Below, piece after piece: positions 1 to 8,396 of a DNA stretch of 64,000 bases (position 1 is its first letter; each line of letters starts with the position of its first letter). The DNA comes from Flavobacterium sp. N2820 (GTDB taxonomy: Bacteria; Bacteroidota; Bacteroidia; Flavobacteriales; Flavobacteriaceae): assembly GCF_025947285.1 (NCBI RefSeq), contig NZ_CP110008.1, positions 2,743,001 to 2,807,000 on the forward strand, read 5' to 3'. The position numbers and the translations under genes were made by a program. The notes beneath the pieces were generated by a model. That model worked only from the letters and a program-made list of their open reading frames with translations. It was not told the DNA's origin and made no database searches.

Positions 1-168
1 GACGGTAAAGTAACTGTGTTAAGAGTAAAAGGTCCTAAAGGGACAGAATTACTTGAAAAAGAAGCTAAAAGAATTATTGAAAAATTACCTCAATTAAAAC
101 CAGGTAAACAAAGAAATAAAGCAGTAAAAGTTAGACACGTAGTGCCAATTACTTTTAAATTGCAATAA
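1..168 (+). CDS. TonB C-terminal domain protein, 5' truncated by window edge
   Basis: Open from base 1 to a TAA at 166-168, giving the last 55 residues of a protein whose start lies outside the window. The pattern (DGKV..VLRVKGPKG, a helix ending EKLPQLKPGKQRNKAVKVRHVVPITFKLQ) is the end of a TonB C-terminal domain: a beta strand, a helix, then a final strand with the P[IV][TS]F signature. Such proteins carry proton-motive energy from the inner membrane to TonB-dependent outer-membrane receptors. The next gene ends with the same fold (SIPVSFKIK), so the two look like tandem paralogues. A terminator follows directly. The N-terminal anchor cannot be seen. Confidence 0.8.
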   Translation, partial: DGKVTVLRVKGPKGTELLEKEAKRIIEKLPQLKPGKQRNKAVKVRHVVPITFKLQ

Positions 169-170
169 TT

Positions 171-200
171 AAAAAATCCCAACTTTAAGTTGGGATTTTT
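171..200 (+). terminator. Rho-independent terminator after the first TonB gene
   Basis: The arms AATCCCAA (175-182) and TTGGGATT (190-197) form a hairpin that runs into eight T residues. It begins 2 nt after the stop codon. Confidence 0.85.
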
Positions 201-260
201 TTTGGCACATATATTGTATTGATTATTTAACAAGTTGTTAACTATTAATCTGTATATATT

Positions 261-1010
261 ATGAGACCAAATGTAGATTTTCCGAAAAAGGCAAAAAATA
301 GCTTTATATTTTTTCAGTTAGGACTTATTGCAACTATGTTAGCAGTATTGTTTGCTTTAGAATTTAATTTTGAGTTAAAACCTAAAAAAGCAGATGTGCC
401 GAAAACAATTCCAACAGTTGATATTTCGTTGCCTACCGATTTTAGAATAATTCCTCAATCTAAACCTATAGCCGAAACAAAACCATTAATTACAAAACCA
501 AAGTTCACTAGTCAATTTAAGAAAACTTTTCAAGAAGTTCCAAAAGATGACACTAAGCCAGTTGAAACTAATCCAAGTAATGTAGATACTAATATTCCTT
601 CAAAAACGGATGTAGACCCGATAAAGAATAATAGTACAATCAACAATCCTGCGCCAACTGTTTTTAACGTAGAGGAACTTCCAATGTTTCCTGCATGTAA
701 AGGTTTGCCAAGAGACGAGCAAATGAAGTGCTTTGAAGAACAAATGGCAAAAGCCGTTGCAAAAAATGCAGTTTACCCTGATAAAGATTTAGAAAAAGGC
801 AAGCAAGGTGTAGCATTGATATCATTTATTATAGACGAAAATGGTAAAATTATTGATGTAAAAGCCATAGATAACAAGAGAGCAACGCCTGAAATGCAAA
901 AAGCAGCCGAAAAAGCGGTTCAGAAAGTTTCAAAACTTACACCAGCAAAACAAGGAGGAAATCCTGTGAGAATTAAATATAGTATTCCGGTGTCGTTTAA
1001 AATTAAATAA
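261..1010 (+). CDS. Energy transducer TonB family protein
   Basis: A 249-residue protein with TonB architecture. Residues about 13-35 form one hydrophobic anchor (FIFFQLGLIATMLAVLFALEF). Residues about 40-135 are a Lys/Pro/Thr-rich periplasmic linker. The C-terminal domain from about 140 has a cysteine pair (FPAC..MKCF), a GVALISFIIDENGKI strand pair, and the terminal strand IPVSFKIK. It would couple inner-membrane energy (with ExbB/ExbD, not in the window) to an outer-membrane receptor. It lies 92 bp after another TonB-type gene and has its own terminator, so it is probably monocistronic. The ATG at 261 fits the usual short cytosolic N-terminus. Its receptor partner is unknown. Confidence 0.88.
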   Translation: MRPNVDFPKKAKNSFIFFQLGLIATMLAVLFALEFNFELKPKKADVPKTIPTVDISLPTDFRIIPQSKPIAETKPLITKPKFTSQFKKTFQEVPKDDTKPVETNPSNVDTNIPSKTDVDPIKNNSTINNPAPTVFNVEELPMFPACKGLPRDEQMKCFEEQMAKAVAKNAVYPDKDLEKGKQGVALISFIIDENGKIIDVKAIDNKRATPEMQKAAEKAVQKVSKLTPAKQGGNPVRIKYSIPVSFKIK

Positions 1011-1031
1011 CTAAAATAAACCCATAAAATC

Positions 1032-1056
1032 ATCCCACATCAGTGGGATTTTTTTA
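1032..1056 (+). terminator. Terminator after TonB gene
   Basis: The hairpin arms ATCCCAC (1032-1038) and GTGGGAT (1043-1049) are followed by a T-run. It overlaps the upstream alternative start of the next reading frame, which argues for the later deoC start. Confidence 0.85.
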
Positions 1057-1087
1057 TTTTTACCACTTATTACAAATACTGCTAAAA

Positions 1088-1831
1088 ATGGAAATCAGAC
1101 AATATTTAGATGCTACTTATCTGAAAACAGCTCAACAAGCTAATTTATCAGAAGAAAAAAACAATGAAGTAGTTAAAAATTGTATTCAAGAAGCCATTGA
1201 TCATAATTTTAAATTGATTATGATTCGACCAGATAAAGTAGCTTTGGCTAAAGAAATGATACAAAAGGCAAAATCAAAAGTTACCATCGGAACAGTTATT
1301 GATTTTCCTGAAGGAGACGGCACTCTGGAAGATAAATTAGCAGAAGCTATTCAAGCGATTAATGATGGTGCTGATGATTTGGATTTTGTAGTTGACTATA
1401 AAGCTTTCAAAAATGAAGCGTTTGACAAAGTTAAAGAAGAAGTTTTAGAAGGGACTAAATTAGGTCTTAAACACAATAAAATTGTCAAATGGATTATCGA
1501 AGTTGCAGCTTTAAATGATCATCAAATAGTGCAATTATCAGCTTTGATAAAGAATGTAGTAATTGCAAACTGTAACGAAAAAGACTATGAAAAAGTATTT
1601 GTAAAATCATCTACTGGATTTTATAAAACGCCCGAAGGAGTTCCAAACGGTGCAACAGTTGCTACTATAAAACTAATGCTTGAAAACTCATTTCCATTAC
1701 CTGTAAAGGCGGCTGGTGGTGTTAGAACCTATGAAGAAGCTGTTGAAATGATTCAGTTAGGGGTAAAAAGAATTGGAACATCTGCGGCAAAAACAATAGT
1801 AAATGGAGAAATTTCTAAAAATGATTATTAA
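1088..1831 (+). CDS. deoC: Deoxyribose-phosphate aldolase
   Basis: This class I aldolase splits 2-deoxyribose 5-phosphate into glyceraldehyde 3-phosphate and acetaldehyde in deoxynucleoside catabolism, in the cytosol. From the ATG at 1088 the protein has 247 residues, normal for the family. The Schiff-base lysine is in VKSSTGF (Lys173), and the second conserved lysine is in VKAAGGVRT (Lys207). YLDATYLK near the N-terminus corresponds to the family's D-x-T-x-L motif. The frame stays open back to 1043, but those codons lie inside the preceding terminator, so I chose 1088. No other nucleoside-salvage gene is adjacent. Confidence 0.95.
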   Translation: MEIRQYLDATYLKTAQQANLSEEKNNEVVKNCIQEAIDHNFKLIMIRPDKVALAKEMIQKAKSKVTIGTVIDFPEGDGTLEDKLAEAIQAINDGADDLDFVVDYKAFKNEAFDKVKEEVLEGTKLGLKHNKIVKWIIEVAALNDHQIVQLSALIKNVVIANCNEKDYEKVFVKSSTGFYKTPEGVPNGATVATIKLMLENSFPLPVKAAGGVRTYEEAVEMIQLGVKRIGTSAAKTIVNGEISKNDY

Positions 1832-1933
1832 ATAATATTTATGAAATCGTCATTAACAAAAAGTTTGCGGGAACAAACATCTATGAAGATAAAGTGATTC
1901 CATAGCCCTTTTGAAAAAAATAATTATCTACAA

Positions 1934-4039
1934 ATGAAAAAAAATTATATTTTATTGTTGTTGGTTTTTGGATGGACAACTTTTGCACAAACAAGTTCAA
2001 GAGAACAATTTCCACTTTTTTCGGAATGTGAAGCATCTGTTTTAGACCAACAAGAAGCTTGTTTTTATAACACAATTCAGAACTTTATTTATACAAATTA
2101 TAAAGTTGCAGATGATGTAAAATTGGCTAATTTTAAAGGAAATGTTATCGCACTTTTTGAAGTAGATACAACAGGAACATTTAAAATTCTATATATTGAT
2201 GCACCTTACGAATCTTTAAAAACAGAAACAAAACGTGTTTTTGAATTATTACCAAAAGTTAAACCTGCAACCTATTCTGGGCGAAAAACGTATTCAAAAT
2301 TTACTTTAAAAATTGCAATTCCGTTAGAACAACCAAACGTGTCCTCTTCTAAAACCGGAGTTATTCAAGATAAAACAAATACTTTTTTGATTGATAATTC
2401 AAAAGAATTGTCAGAATATGATGCTATTGTATACAAACCTTTCGAAAATCCGCAATTCAAAAGCAAGGGAAATATTATGTTTTCGCATCAAAATTATGGT
2501 GTTTTTGATGCCTTGCTCAATCAAGTTGGAAGTAATAATCATACTGCTTCAAAGCCTTTTTCTTATGATGAAGTAGCAAAATATTATGATTTTGAAACCG
2601 TAAACCAATCGGCTTTAAAACAAAAAGAATCGTGGTGGGGAAGAAAATTTTGGAACGAAAACTTAGTAGCCATTCAAGGCGAAGGATATTGGTTCTCACT
2701 AAATCCTATTTTAGATGTAAGAATTGGAAAAGATACTGAAAGCGAAGCATCAAATACTTTTGTGAATACTAGAGGAGTAAAAGTTGATGGGGGTTTAGGC
2801 GAACAATTAACGTTTTCTACTTCCATTTTTGAAAGTCAAGGGCGCTTTGCAGATTATTATAATGCGTATGCAGAAAGTATAAAACCATCAGGTGGAAATC
2901 CTGCAATACTTCCAGGAATTGGAATTGCAAAACGCTTTAAGGAAGATGCTTACGATTTTCCAATGGCAGAAGCTAATATTAAGTACACACCAAATCAATT
3001 CATTAATCTACAATTGGGTTATGGAAGAAATTTTTTAGGTGACGGATATCGTTCTCTCATACAAGGTGATGGCACAAGTCCGTATCCGTTTTTTAAAATC
3101 AATACTACTTTTTGGAAAATTAAGTACACCAACACCTATATGTGGTTAAAAGATGTTCGAGATTTAGCTACGGTTGACGGAACCTATGCAACAAAATACA
3201 TGGCAAATCATTATTTGAGTTGGAATGTAACCAAACGATTTAATCTTGGGTTTTTTGAAAGTGTAGTTTGGACCAATACGAACGAAAGAGGTTTTGATTT
3301 CAATTTTGTAAACCCATTGATATTTTACAGAGCAGTAGAATTTGGTTCTTCTTCAAAAACTGGAAATGCGGTATTAGGACTTTCCTCAAAATACAAATGG
3401 AATAATCAGATTAACTTTTACGGACAATTTTTAATCGATGAGTTTGCAATTGGCGATGTGCAAGAAAGTAATCAAAGTTGGAGAAATAAATTTGGTTATC
3501 AAGTAGGAGTAAAGTATTATGATGCGTTTAAAGTTAAAAATTTGTTGTTGCAATTAGAATACAATCAAGTGCGACCTTATGTGTATTCGCACAGTAATCC
3601 TTTGACAAATTACGGGCACAATAATCAAAGTATGGGACACAATTGGGGTGCAAATTTCAGAGAATTAGTAGCCATAGCACGTTATTATAAAGGAAGATAT
3701 TTTGCTGATGCAAAATTAATTTACGGACAACGTGGTTTTGATTTTAATAACGGAACCGACACTTTTAATTATGGTGGAAACATCTATTTAGATTATGATG
3801 AAAATCGTCCGTATGATACAGGTGTTTCAATAGCACAAGGAAATAAAACTACGGTTATGATTGCCGATGTACAAGTAGGATATTTAGTAAATCCAGCTTC
3901 AAATTTAAAAGTTTTTGGAAATGTTTTATTTAGAAATTTTGATCCAACAGCTGAAACTGCTGCAACTGTTAAATCAAATACTATTTGGTTTTCAATTGGA
4001 TTAAGAAGTGATTTATTTAACTGGTATTTTGATTATTAG
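1934..4039 (+). CDS. remB: RemB-like gliding motility / outer-membrane beta-barrel protein with TonB-like N-terminal domain
   Basis: A 701-residue exported protein. Residues 1-19 are a signal peptide ending FAQ. Residues about 26-132 resemble the TonB C-terminal domain of the gene at 261-1010: P-[LM]-F-x2-C, a second Cys-Phe 13 residues on, a KGNVIALFEV strand, LPKVKPA and an IAIPL ending. Residues about 235-701 alternate aromatic and polar residues like a 16-18 strand beta-barrel and end in Phe-Asp-Tyr. The segment with GNAVLGLSSKY resembles Wzi-type capsule-assembly barrels. I recall RemB, a protein affecting gliding in F. johnsoniae, being annotated next to deoC in flavobacteria; the symbol rests on that memory and not on an alignment. 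The ATG at 1934 is directly before the signal peptide. Confidence 0.62.
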   Translation: MKKNYILLLLVFGWTTFAQTSSREQFPLFSECEASVLDQQEACFYNTIQNFIYTNYKVADDVKLANFKGNVIALFEVDTTGTFKILYIDAPYESLKTETKRVFELLPKVKPATYSGRKTYSKFTLKIAIPLEQPNVSSSKTGVIQDKTNTFLIDNSKELSEYDAIVYKPFENPQFKSKGNIMFSHQNYGVFDALLNQVGSNNHTASKPFSYDEVAKYYDFETVNQSALKQKESWWGRKFWNENLVAIQGEGYWFSLNPILDVRIGKDTESEASNTFVNTRGVKVDGGLGEQLTFSTSIFESQGRFADYYNAYAESIKPSGGNPAILPGIGIAKRFKEDAYDFPMAEANIKYTPNQFINLQLGYGRNFLGDGYRSLIQGDGTSPYPFFKINTTFWKIKYTNTYMWLKDVRDLATVDGTYATKYMANHYLSWNVTKRFNLGFFESVVWTNTNERGFDFNFVNPLIFYRAVEFGSSSKTGNAVLGLSSKYKWNNQINFYGQFLIDEFAIGDVQESNQSWRNKFGYQVGVKYYDAFKVKNLLLQLEYNQVRPYVYSHSNPLTNYGHNNQSMGHNWGANFRELVAIARYYKGRYFADAKLIYGQRGFDFNNGTDTFNYGGNIYLDYDENRPYDTGVSIAQGNKTTVMIADVQVGYLVNPASNLKVFGNVLFRNFDPTAETAATVKSNTIWFSIGLRSDLFNWYFDY

Positions 4040-4076
4040 TGGATTTCTGAATTAGTTTTAAGAATAGAAATAAAAT

Positions 4077-4841
4077 ATGAAAAGACTAATAGTAATATTT
4101 TTTTTAACGAATTCTTTATTATTCAGTCAAGAAAAGACTATAAGAGAATTTGTTTCTGAATTGAACTTAAAAAAGTTTGTAATACCAGATAACTTCAAAT
4201 TATCTGGTAATATATTAGATTCAAAATTAGAATGTAAAAATTATTATTATTCAAAAAAAGAAAAGGATTCTACTTATTTGTTTAGCCTCAAAGAAGACTC
4301 TAATTTTATTGCTTTTTTACCTGTTGGAAATTATTACATTGATGAAAATTTTAAAAACATCTCCCAAAACCCTAATGGTTACTATGGTTCAATCGCTCCT
4401 TCAGATTTATTGATTTATAATAAAAAAGCAGATGAGTTTTATTACATTAAATGTTTAGCTTCTGGAAGTTCAAAATATTCTAAAGAAGGAATTGAATATG
4501 ACTTATATTTTGAAATTTATCCTCCAATAATGCTTTTAGATAACAAATTAAATCCTAAATATTATTTTTTTGATTCGGAGGAAGATGGCGACATAAACTT
4601 AGCTTATTATGAAATTTTATTTTTTGAAAATTATTTTCAAATTAATTCATTTGCTCAAAAGGAAAGAAAAAAAATAAACATTCAGGATTTAAAGTTTGAT
4701 GATTTAGAAGAAGTTTGTACGAAGGAAACAGTTTTAATAAAAAAAGAATATTTTAAATACAATAAAATCGATATCTTTAATATTTATAATCAAAAAATGA
4801 ATAAGCAGTTGTTGCCTCATTTTCCTCGAGTAGAAAATTAA
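4077..4841 (+). CDS. Hypothetical exported protein
   Basis: I do not recognise this 254-residue protein. It begins with a clear signal peptide (MKRLIVIFFLTNSLLFSQ) with no lipobox cysteine, so the mature protein is probably periplasmic or surface-exposed. The rest is rich in Lys, Tyr, Phe, Asn and Asp, with many short predicted strands (YYIDENF, NGYYGSIAP, DEFYYIKCLASGSSKYS) and only three cysteines (CK, KCL, VCT). It starts 37 bp after the RemB-like gene on the same strand, and the next gene starts 6 bp after it, so the three may share a transcript. Composition is even more AT-rich than the flanking genes, which could mean a lineage-specific gene. Confidence 0.6.
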   Translation: MKRLIVIFFLTNSLLFSQEKTIREFVSELNLKKFVIPDNFKLSGNILDSKLECKNYYYSKKEKDSTYLFSLKEDSNFIAFLPVGNYYIDENFKNISQNPNGYYGSIAPSDLLIYNKKADEFYYIKCLASGSSKYSKEGIEYDLYFEIYPPIMLLDNKLNPKYYFFDSEEDGDINLAYYEILFFENYFQINSFAQKERKKINIQDLKFDDLEEVCTKETVLIKKEYFKYNKIDIFNIYNQKMNKQLLPHFPRVEN

Positions 4842-4847
4842 TCATCA

Positions 4848-5287
4848 ATGTTGAGTTTTAGTTTGAAAAAAACAACCTTCATAACAATTTTTTCTATTTT
4901 CCTTTTTGCATGTAGAGATGCAAATTTTAAAGAGTATTCTATCGAGAAGATTGTATTTTCAAGTGATTTTTATTCGGATTCAGTTCATGAAGTCTCCATT
5001 AAAAACAGAGAGGAAGTTGATTATTATGTAAGCCAAATAAGTAATCTTAAAAAAATGGAAGTGATGTATATTTTAAGCCTTTTGAAGGAGCTTTAGATAT
5101 TCATTTTTATGTAAAAACGAAAAATGGAGAAAATAAAATAATCCCATCACTTCATACAAGTATTATCATTAAAAAAGATAATGTTTATATATTCACCAAT
5201 TACAATGGAGAATTTAAAAATGATTCTCTTGCTAACGAGATAATAAAAAGATATAAAAAAGGAATAAATAATAAAGATTTTGAATGA
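4848..5287 (+). pseudogene. Hypothetical lipoprotein interrupted by a frameshift in an A7 tract
   Basis: From the ATG at 4848 the frame reads a lipoprotein signal (IFSIFLFAC) and stops at 5096 after 82 codons. Past the A7 tract at 5049-5055, the -1 frame continues convincingly to a TGA at 5285-5287 (NGSDVYFKPFEGALDIHFY, then VKTKNGENKIIP and ANEIIKRYKKG). One extra A would give a continuous lipoprotein of about 146 residues. This may be a real inactivating mutation, a homopolymer sequencing error, or a site where slippage restores the frame. Function is not recognised. It follows the exported protein at 4077 by 6 bp. Confidence 0.6.
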
Positions 5288-5389
5288 TTTTTTGTGGTAA
5301 TTATCCTTTTCTATTATTACAAACTCAATAATTCCCAATTTTTAACGAATTTTCTAAATTCTAAATTCCAAATTCTAAATTTCATATCG

Positions 5390-5397
5390 TATCTTTG
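5390..5397 (+). promoter_or_regulatory. Promoter -7 box for the cytochrome oxidase block
   Basis: TATCTTTG matches the Bacteroidota -7 consensus TAnnTTTG and lies 28 bp before the ctaB start. The upstream 50 bp contain short repeats of AAATTCTAAATT and no clear TTG at -33. Confidence 0.55.
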
Positions 5398-5425
5398 CAC
5401 GCAATTTAGCGCAAAATAAAAAGCA

Positions 5426-6328
5426 TTGGAAACCATTACGCAACCCCAAAACAAAAAATCACTTTACAAAGACTTTGTGGCGATTACTAAGGCACGATTG
5501 TCAATTAGTGTTGTGGTCTCAACGCTTGCGGGTTATTTATTAGGATTCAACGACGAACAGCCTTTTAAATGGTCTGTTTTGTTCTTGTTGATTGTTGGTG
5601 GTTATTGCATGGTGGGTGCTTCTAATGTTTTCAATCAAATTATTGAAAAAGATTTAGACACTTTAATGGACCGAACTAAAAACCGTCCGTTACCTTCAGG
5701 TAGCATGTCTAAACAATTTGCCTTCATTTTAGGAACTATTCTTACCATTTTAGGATTAATTATACTGTACAACGTAAATCCGAAAACGGCTATGTTTGGT
5801 GCGATTTCGATTTTTATGTATGTTAGCTTATATACACCTTTAAAAACAGTTACACCTTTATCGGTTTTTGTGGGCGCTTTCCCCGGAGCGATTCCGTTTA
5901 TGTTGGGTTGGGTAGCAGCAACAGGTCATTTTGGAATTGAAGCGGGAACATTATTCATCATTCAATTTTTTTGGCAATTTCCACATTTTTGGGCAATTGG
6001 TTGGTTTTTATATGATGATTATAAAAAAGCAGGATTCTTTATGTTGCCAACAGGTAAGAAAGACAAAAAAACTGCTTTACAAACCGTTTTATATACCATT
6101 TGGATGATTATAGCTTCTGTAATTCCAGCTTTTGGATTTACAGGAAAATTATTTTTAAGCAAAATAGCTACAGTCGTAGTAGTTTTATTAGGATTATGGA
6201 TGTTATTTTACGCTTTTAAACTTCACAAAGAAATGGATGCAAAAGCTGCAAGAAAATTGATGATTGTAAGTGTTTCTTATATATCTTTGTTGCAAATTGT
6301 ATATGTTTTAGATAAATTTTTACGATAA
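5426..6328 (+). CDS. ctaB: Protoheme IX farnesyltransferase (heme O synthase)
   Basis: This UbiA-family membrane enzyme adds a farnesyl group to heme B to make heme O, the precursor of heme A or the cofactor itself in terminal oxidases. The family signature NxxxDxxxDxxxxRTxxRPL is present as NQIIEKDLDTLMDRTKNRPL, followed by about eight more hydrophobic helices. Length is 300 residues. The frame begins at a TTG (5426), and no in-frame ATG occurs before the first membrane helix, so the TTG is the best available start. It opens a block of oxidase genes: the subunit III gene starts 1 nt after its stop, indicating translational coupling. Confidence 0.93.
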   Translation: METITQPQNKKSLYKDFVAITKARLSISVVVSTLAGYLLGFNDEQPFKWSVLFLLIVGGYCMVGASNVFNQIIEKDLDTLMDRTKNRPLPSGSMSKQFAFILGTILTILGLIILYNVNPKTAMFGAISIFMYVSLYTPLKTVTPLSVFVGAFPGAIPFMLGWVAATGHFGIEAGTLFIIQFFWQFPHFWAIGWFLYDDYKKAGFFMLPTGKKDKKTALQTVLYTIWMIIASVIPAFGFTGKLFLSKIATVVVVLLGLWMLFYAFKLHKEMDAKAARKLMIVSVSYISLLQIVYVLDKFLR

Positions 6329-6329
6329 G

Positions 6330-6917
6330 ATGGAAAATAGAATGACATTTGAAGAGGAACAGGAACGTAAAGGAAAAACCTACAAGCTTTTGCTTTGGTT
6401 TGGAATGATAAGTATTTGTATGATTTTTGCCGGATTAACAAGTGCCTATGTAGTAAGTAAATCTCGTCCAGATTGGTTACAAGATTTTGAATTACCTACA
6501 GCTTTTTTGATCAGTACAATTGCAATGCTCGTGAGTAGTTTTACTTTTTATGCCGCATTACAATCTATGAAAAGAGGGAATAGAAATCAAACTACTATTT
6601 TATTACTTTCAACGCTAGCATTAGGAATAACATTTATAGTTTTACAGTTTAAAGGATTTGGTCAAGTCATCGAAAACGGCTATTTTTTTACAGGAAGTGA
6701 AAGTAATGTAACAACTTCATTTTTGTATATTGCGGTTTTAGTACACATTGCACATCTTTTAGGAGGAATTATTTCTCTTTTAGTTGTAATTTATAATCAT
6801 TATAAACAAAAATACAATTCGGCTCAAACCCTTGGTATAGAGCTAAGTGCAATGTATTGGCACTTTATGGATTTTATTTGGGTTTATTTGTTTTTGTTTT
6901 TCTATTTTTTCAAATAG
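6330..6917 (+). CDS. Heme-copper oxidase subunit III (small form)
   Basis: A 195-residue protein with five hydrophobic helices and the subunit III hallmarks: GMISICMIFAGLTSAYVV in the first helix, VLVHIAHLLGGI, and the closing YWHFMDFIWVYLFLFFYF. Subunit III stabilises the catalytic core of cytochrome c oxidase in the inner membrane and does not carry metal centres. It is coupled to ctaB by a 1-nt gap and is followed 45 bp later by a second, larger subunit III gene. The two together, without subunits I and II nearby, suggest the core is encoded elsewhere in the genome. Confidence 0.88.
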   Translation: MENRMTFEEEQERKGKTYKLLLWFGMISICMIFAGLTSAYVVSKSRPDWLQDFELPTAFLISTIAMLVSSFTFYAALQSMKRGNRNQTTILLLSTLALGITFIVLQFKGFGQVIENGYFFTGSESNVTTSFLYIAVLVHIAHLLGGIISLLVVIYNHYKQKYNSAQTLGIELSAMYWHFMDFIWVYLFLFFYFFK

Positions 6918-6962
6918 AAAAAAAATAATAAATTTGGGAACTTTTTAACAATTAAAAAATTT

Positions 6963-7946
6963 ATGGGAGCGACAGTTATTTCAAACGAACACGCTTTAGA
7001 CGGAGGTCCAGGACCATTAGGAGCAACCTATGGTAAAATGATGATGTGGTATTTCATCTTATCTGATGCATTAACCTTTTCAGGATTCTTAGCTGCGTAT
7101 GGTTTTTCAAGATTCAAATTCATCGAAACTTGGCCTATTGCAGACGAAGTTTTTAACCACTTTCCTTTTGCACATGGTGTAGATGCACCTATGTATTATG
7201 TGGCTTTAATGACATTTATCTTAATTTTCTCTTCTGTAACTATGGTATTAGCTGTAGATGCAGGTCACCACATGAAAAAAAATAAAGTTGCTGTTTACAT
7301 GGCACTTACTATTGTGGGTGGTTTTATCTTCTTAGGTTCACAAGCTTGGGAGTGGAAAAACTTTATCAAAGGTGAGTTTGGTGCAGTAGAAACTTCTGGA
7401 GGTTCAATTTTACAATTTGTAAAAAAAGGAGCAGATGGAAACTATGAAAGAGTTGCGCTTGGTGAATTTGCAGCTGTGTTGCAAGAAGATAGAGTTCAAC
7501 ACGAAAAAAATAATGGTATTTGGTTCGTAGGAGAAGCTACAATTCCAAGTCATTCAGCTAATGAAGTTATACAAGGTTTCAAAGCGAATGAAGATATTTT
7601 AGTAAGAGTTGAAACTATCGATCCTGCAACAAAAAAGAAAGTTGTTTTATCTAGAGAAGAATCTTTAAAAAGAATAGCAGATACAAAATATGTTGTTGAA
7701 GGAGCTAACTTAGTTAGAAACGAATACGGAAACAAATTATTTGCCAATTTCTTCTTTTTTATTACTGGATTCCACGGATTCCACGTATTTACAGGAGTTT
7801 TAATCAATATCATTATTTTCTTTAATGTGTTGTTAGGAACTTATGAGAAAAGAAAAAGTTACGAAATGGTTGAAAAAGTTGGATTGTACTGGCACTTTGT
7901 CGATTTAGTATGGGTGTTCGTATTCACGTTCTTCTACTTAGTATAA
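6963..7946 (+). CDS. Heme-copper oxidase subunit III (large form with soluble insertion)
   Basis: A 327-residue subunit III. The N-terminal part has the helices MMMWYFILSDALTFSGFLAA and ALMTFILIFSSVTMVLAVDA, and the C-terminal part has FHGFHVFTGVLINI and YWHFVDLVWVFVFTFFYLV, both diagnostic of the family. Between them (about residues 135-255) lies a hydrophilic stretch containing GGSILQFVKKGADG, EKNNGIWFVGEA and RVETIDPATKKK, absent from the neighbouring 195-residue subunit III. It probably faces one side of the membrane as a small domain. The gene is 21 bp upstream of the subunit IV gene and in the same operon. Confidence 0.88.
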   Translation: MGATVISNEHALDGGPGPLGATYGKMMMWYFILSDALTFSGFLAAYGFSRFKFIETWPIADEVFNHFPFAHGVDAPMYYVALMTFILIFSSVTMVLAVDAGHHMKKNKVAVYMALTIVGGFIFLGSQAWEWKNFIKGEFGAVETSGGSILQFVKKGADGNYERVALGEFAAVLQEDRVQHEKNNGIWFVGEATIPSHSANEVIQGFKANEDILVRVETIDPATKKKVVLSREESLKRIADTKYVVEGANLVRNEYGNKLFANFFFFITGFHGFHVFTGVLINIIIFFNVLLGTYEKRKSYEMVEKVGLYWHFVDLVWVFVFTFFYLV

Positions 7947-7967
7947 TATTTTAATTAAAAGTATATC

Positions 7968-8318
7968 ATGGCACACGCACACGAATCAAATACAAAAAGA
8001 ATATGGATGGTTTTTGGTTTACTTTCAGTAGTAACCATTGTAGAAGTTATATTCGGTATCTATAAACCTAAAGCTTTATTTTTTAATGACTTTTTAGGGA
8101 TGAATTTATTAAACTGGTTATTCATCATTTTAACAATTGTAAAAGCATACTACATTATGTGGGCTTTCATGCACTTAGAAGGTGAAAAGGGTGGTTTTAG
8201 ATGGTCAATTGTTGGACCATTAGTATTCTTAATTTTATATCTATGTTTTATCGTTTTAATCGAAGGAGCTTATGTTTTCGATGTTTATAAAACAGGACAT
8301 ATCAAGTGGAATTTTTAA
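7968..8318 (+). CDS. Cytochrome c oxidase subunit IV family protein
   Basis: A 116-residue membrane protein with a His-rich N-terminus (MAHAHESN) and three hydrophobic helices (VFGLLSVVTIVEVIFGIY, LLNWLFIILTIVKAYYIMWAFMHL, IVGPLVFLILYLCFIVLIEGAYVF). The motif KAYYIMWAFMHL is typical of bacterial COX4/CyoD-type subunits, which help hold the oxidase together. It is the last gene before a strong terminator, so the ctaB-III-III-IV set is one transcription unit. Confidence 0.85.
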   Translation: MAHAHESNTKRIWMVFGLLSVVTIVEVIFGIYKPKALFFNDFLGMNLLNWLFIILTIVKAYYIMWAFMHLEGEKGGFRWSIVGPLVFLILYLCFIVLIEGAYVFDVYKTGHIKWNF

Positions 8319-8337
8319 CATTTGTTTTCTATATCAT

Positions 8338-8365
8338 AATCCCGATTTTCATCGGGATTTTTTTT
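8338..8365 (+). terminator. Terminator of the oxidase subunit operon
   Basis: The hairpin arms AATCCCGAT (8338-8346) and ATCGGGATT (8351-8359) with loop TTTC are followed by a T8 run. Confidence 0.9.
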
Positions 8366-8372
8366 ACTTTTG
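8365..8372 (+). promoter_or_regulatory. Promoter -7 box for the Sco/DUF420 operon
   Basis: TACTTTTG lies directly after the terminator T-run and 24 bp before the ATG at 8397. Transcription therefore restarts here, separating the assembly genes from the subunit genes. Confidence 0.6.
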
Positions 8373-8396
8373 TATGAACTAAAATTAGTTATTCTA

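Noticed and set aside
1043..1087. Upstream extension of deoC from a GTG at 1043
   Set aside because: It lies in the terminator hairpin of the previous gene and encodes a hydrophobic stretch unlike DeoC; the ATG at 1088 fits the family.
5147..5338. Minus-strand reading frame of 63 codons
   Set aside because: It is opposite the convincing second half of the frameshifted lipoprotein and reads as random Ile/Phe/Tyr-rich sequence.
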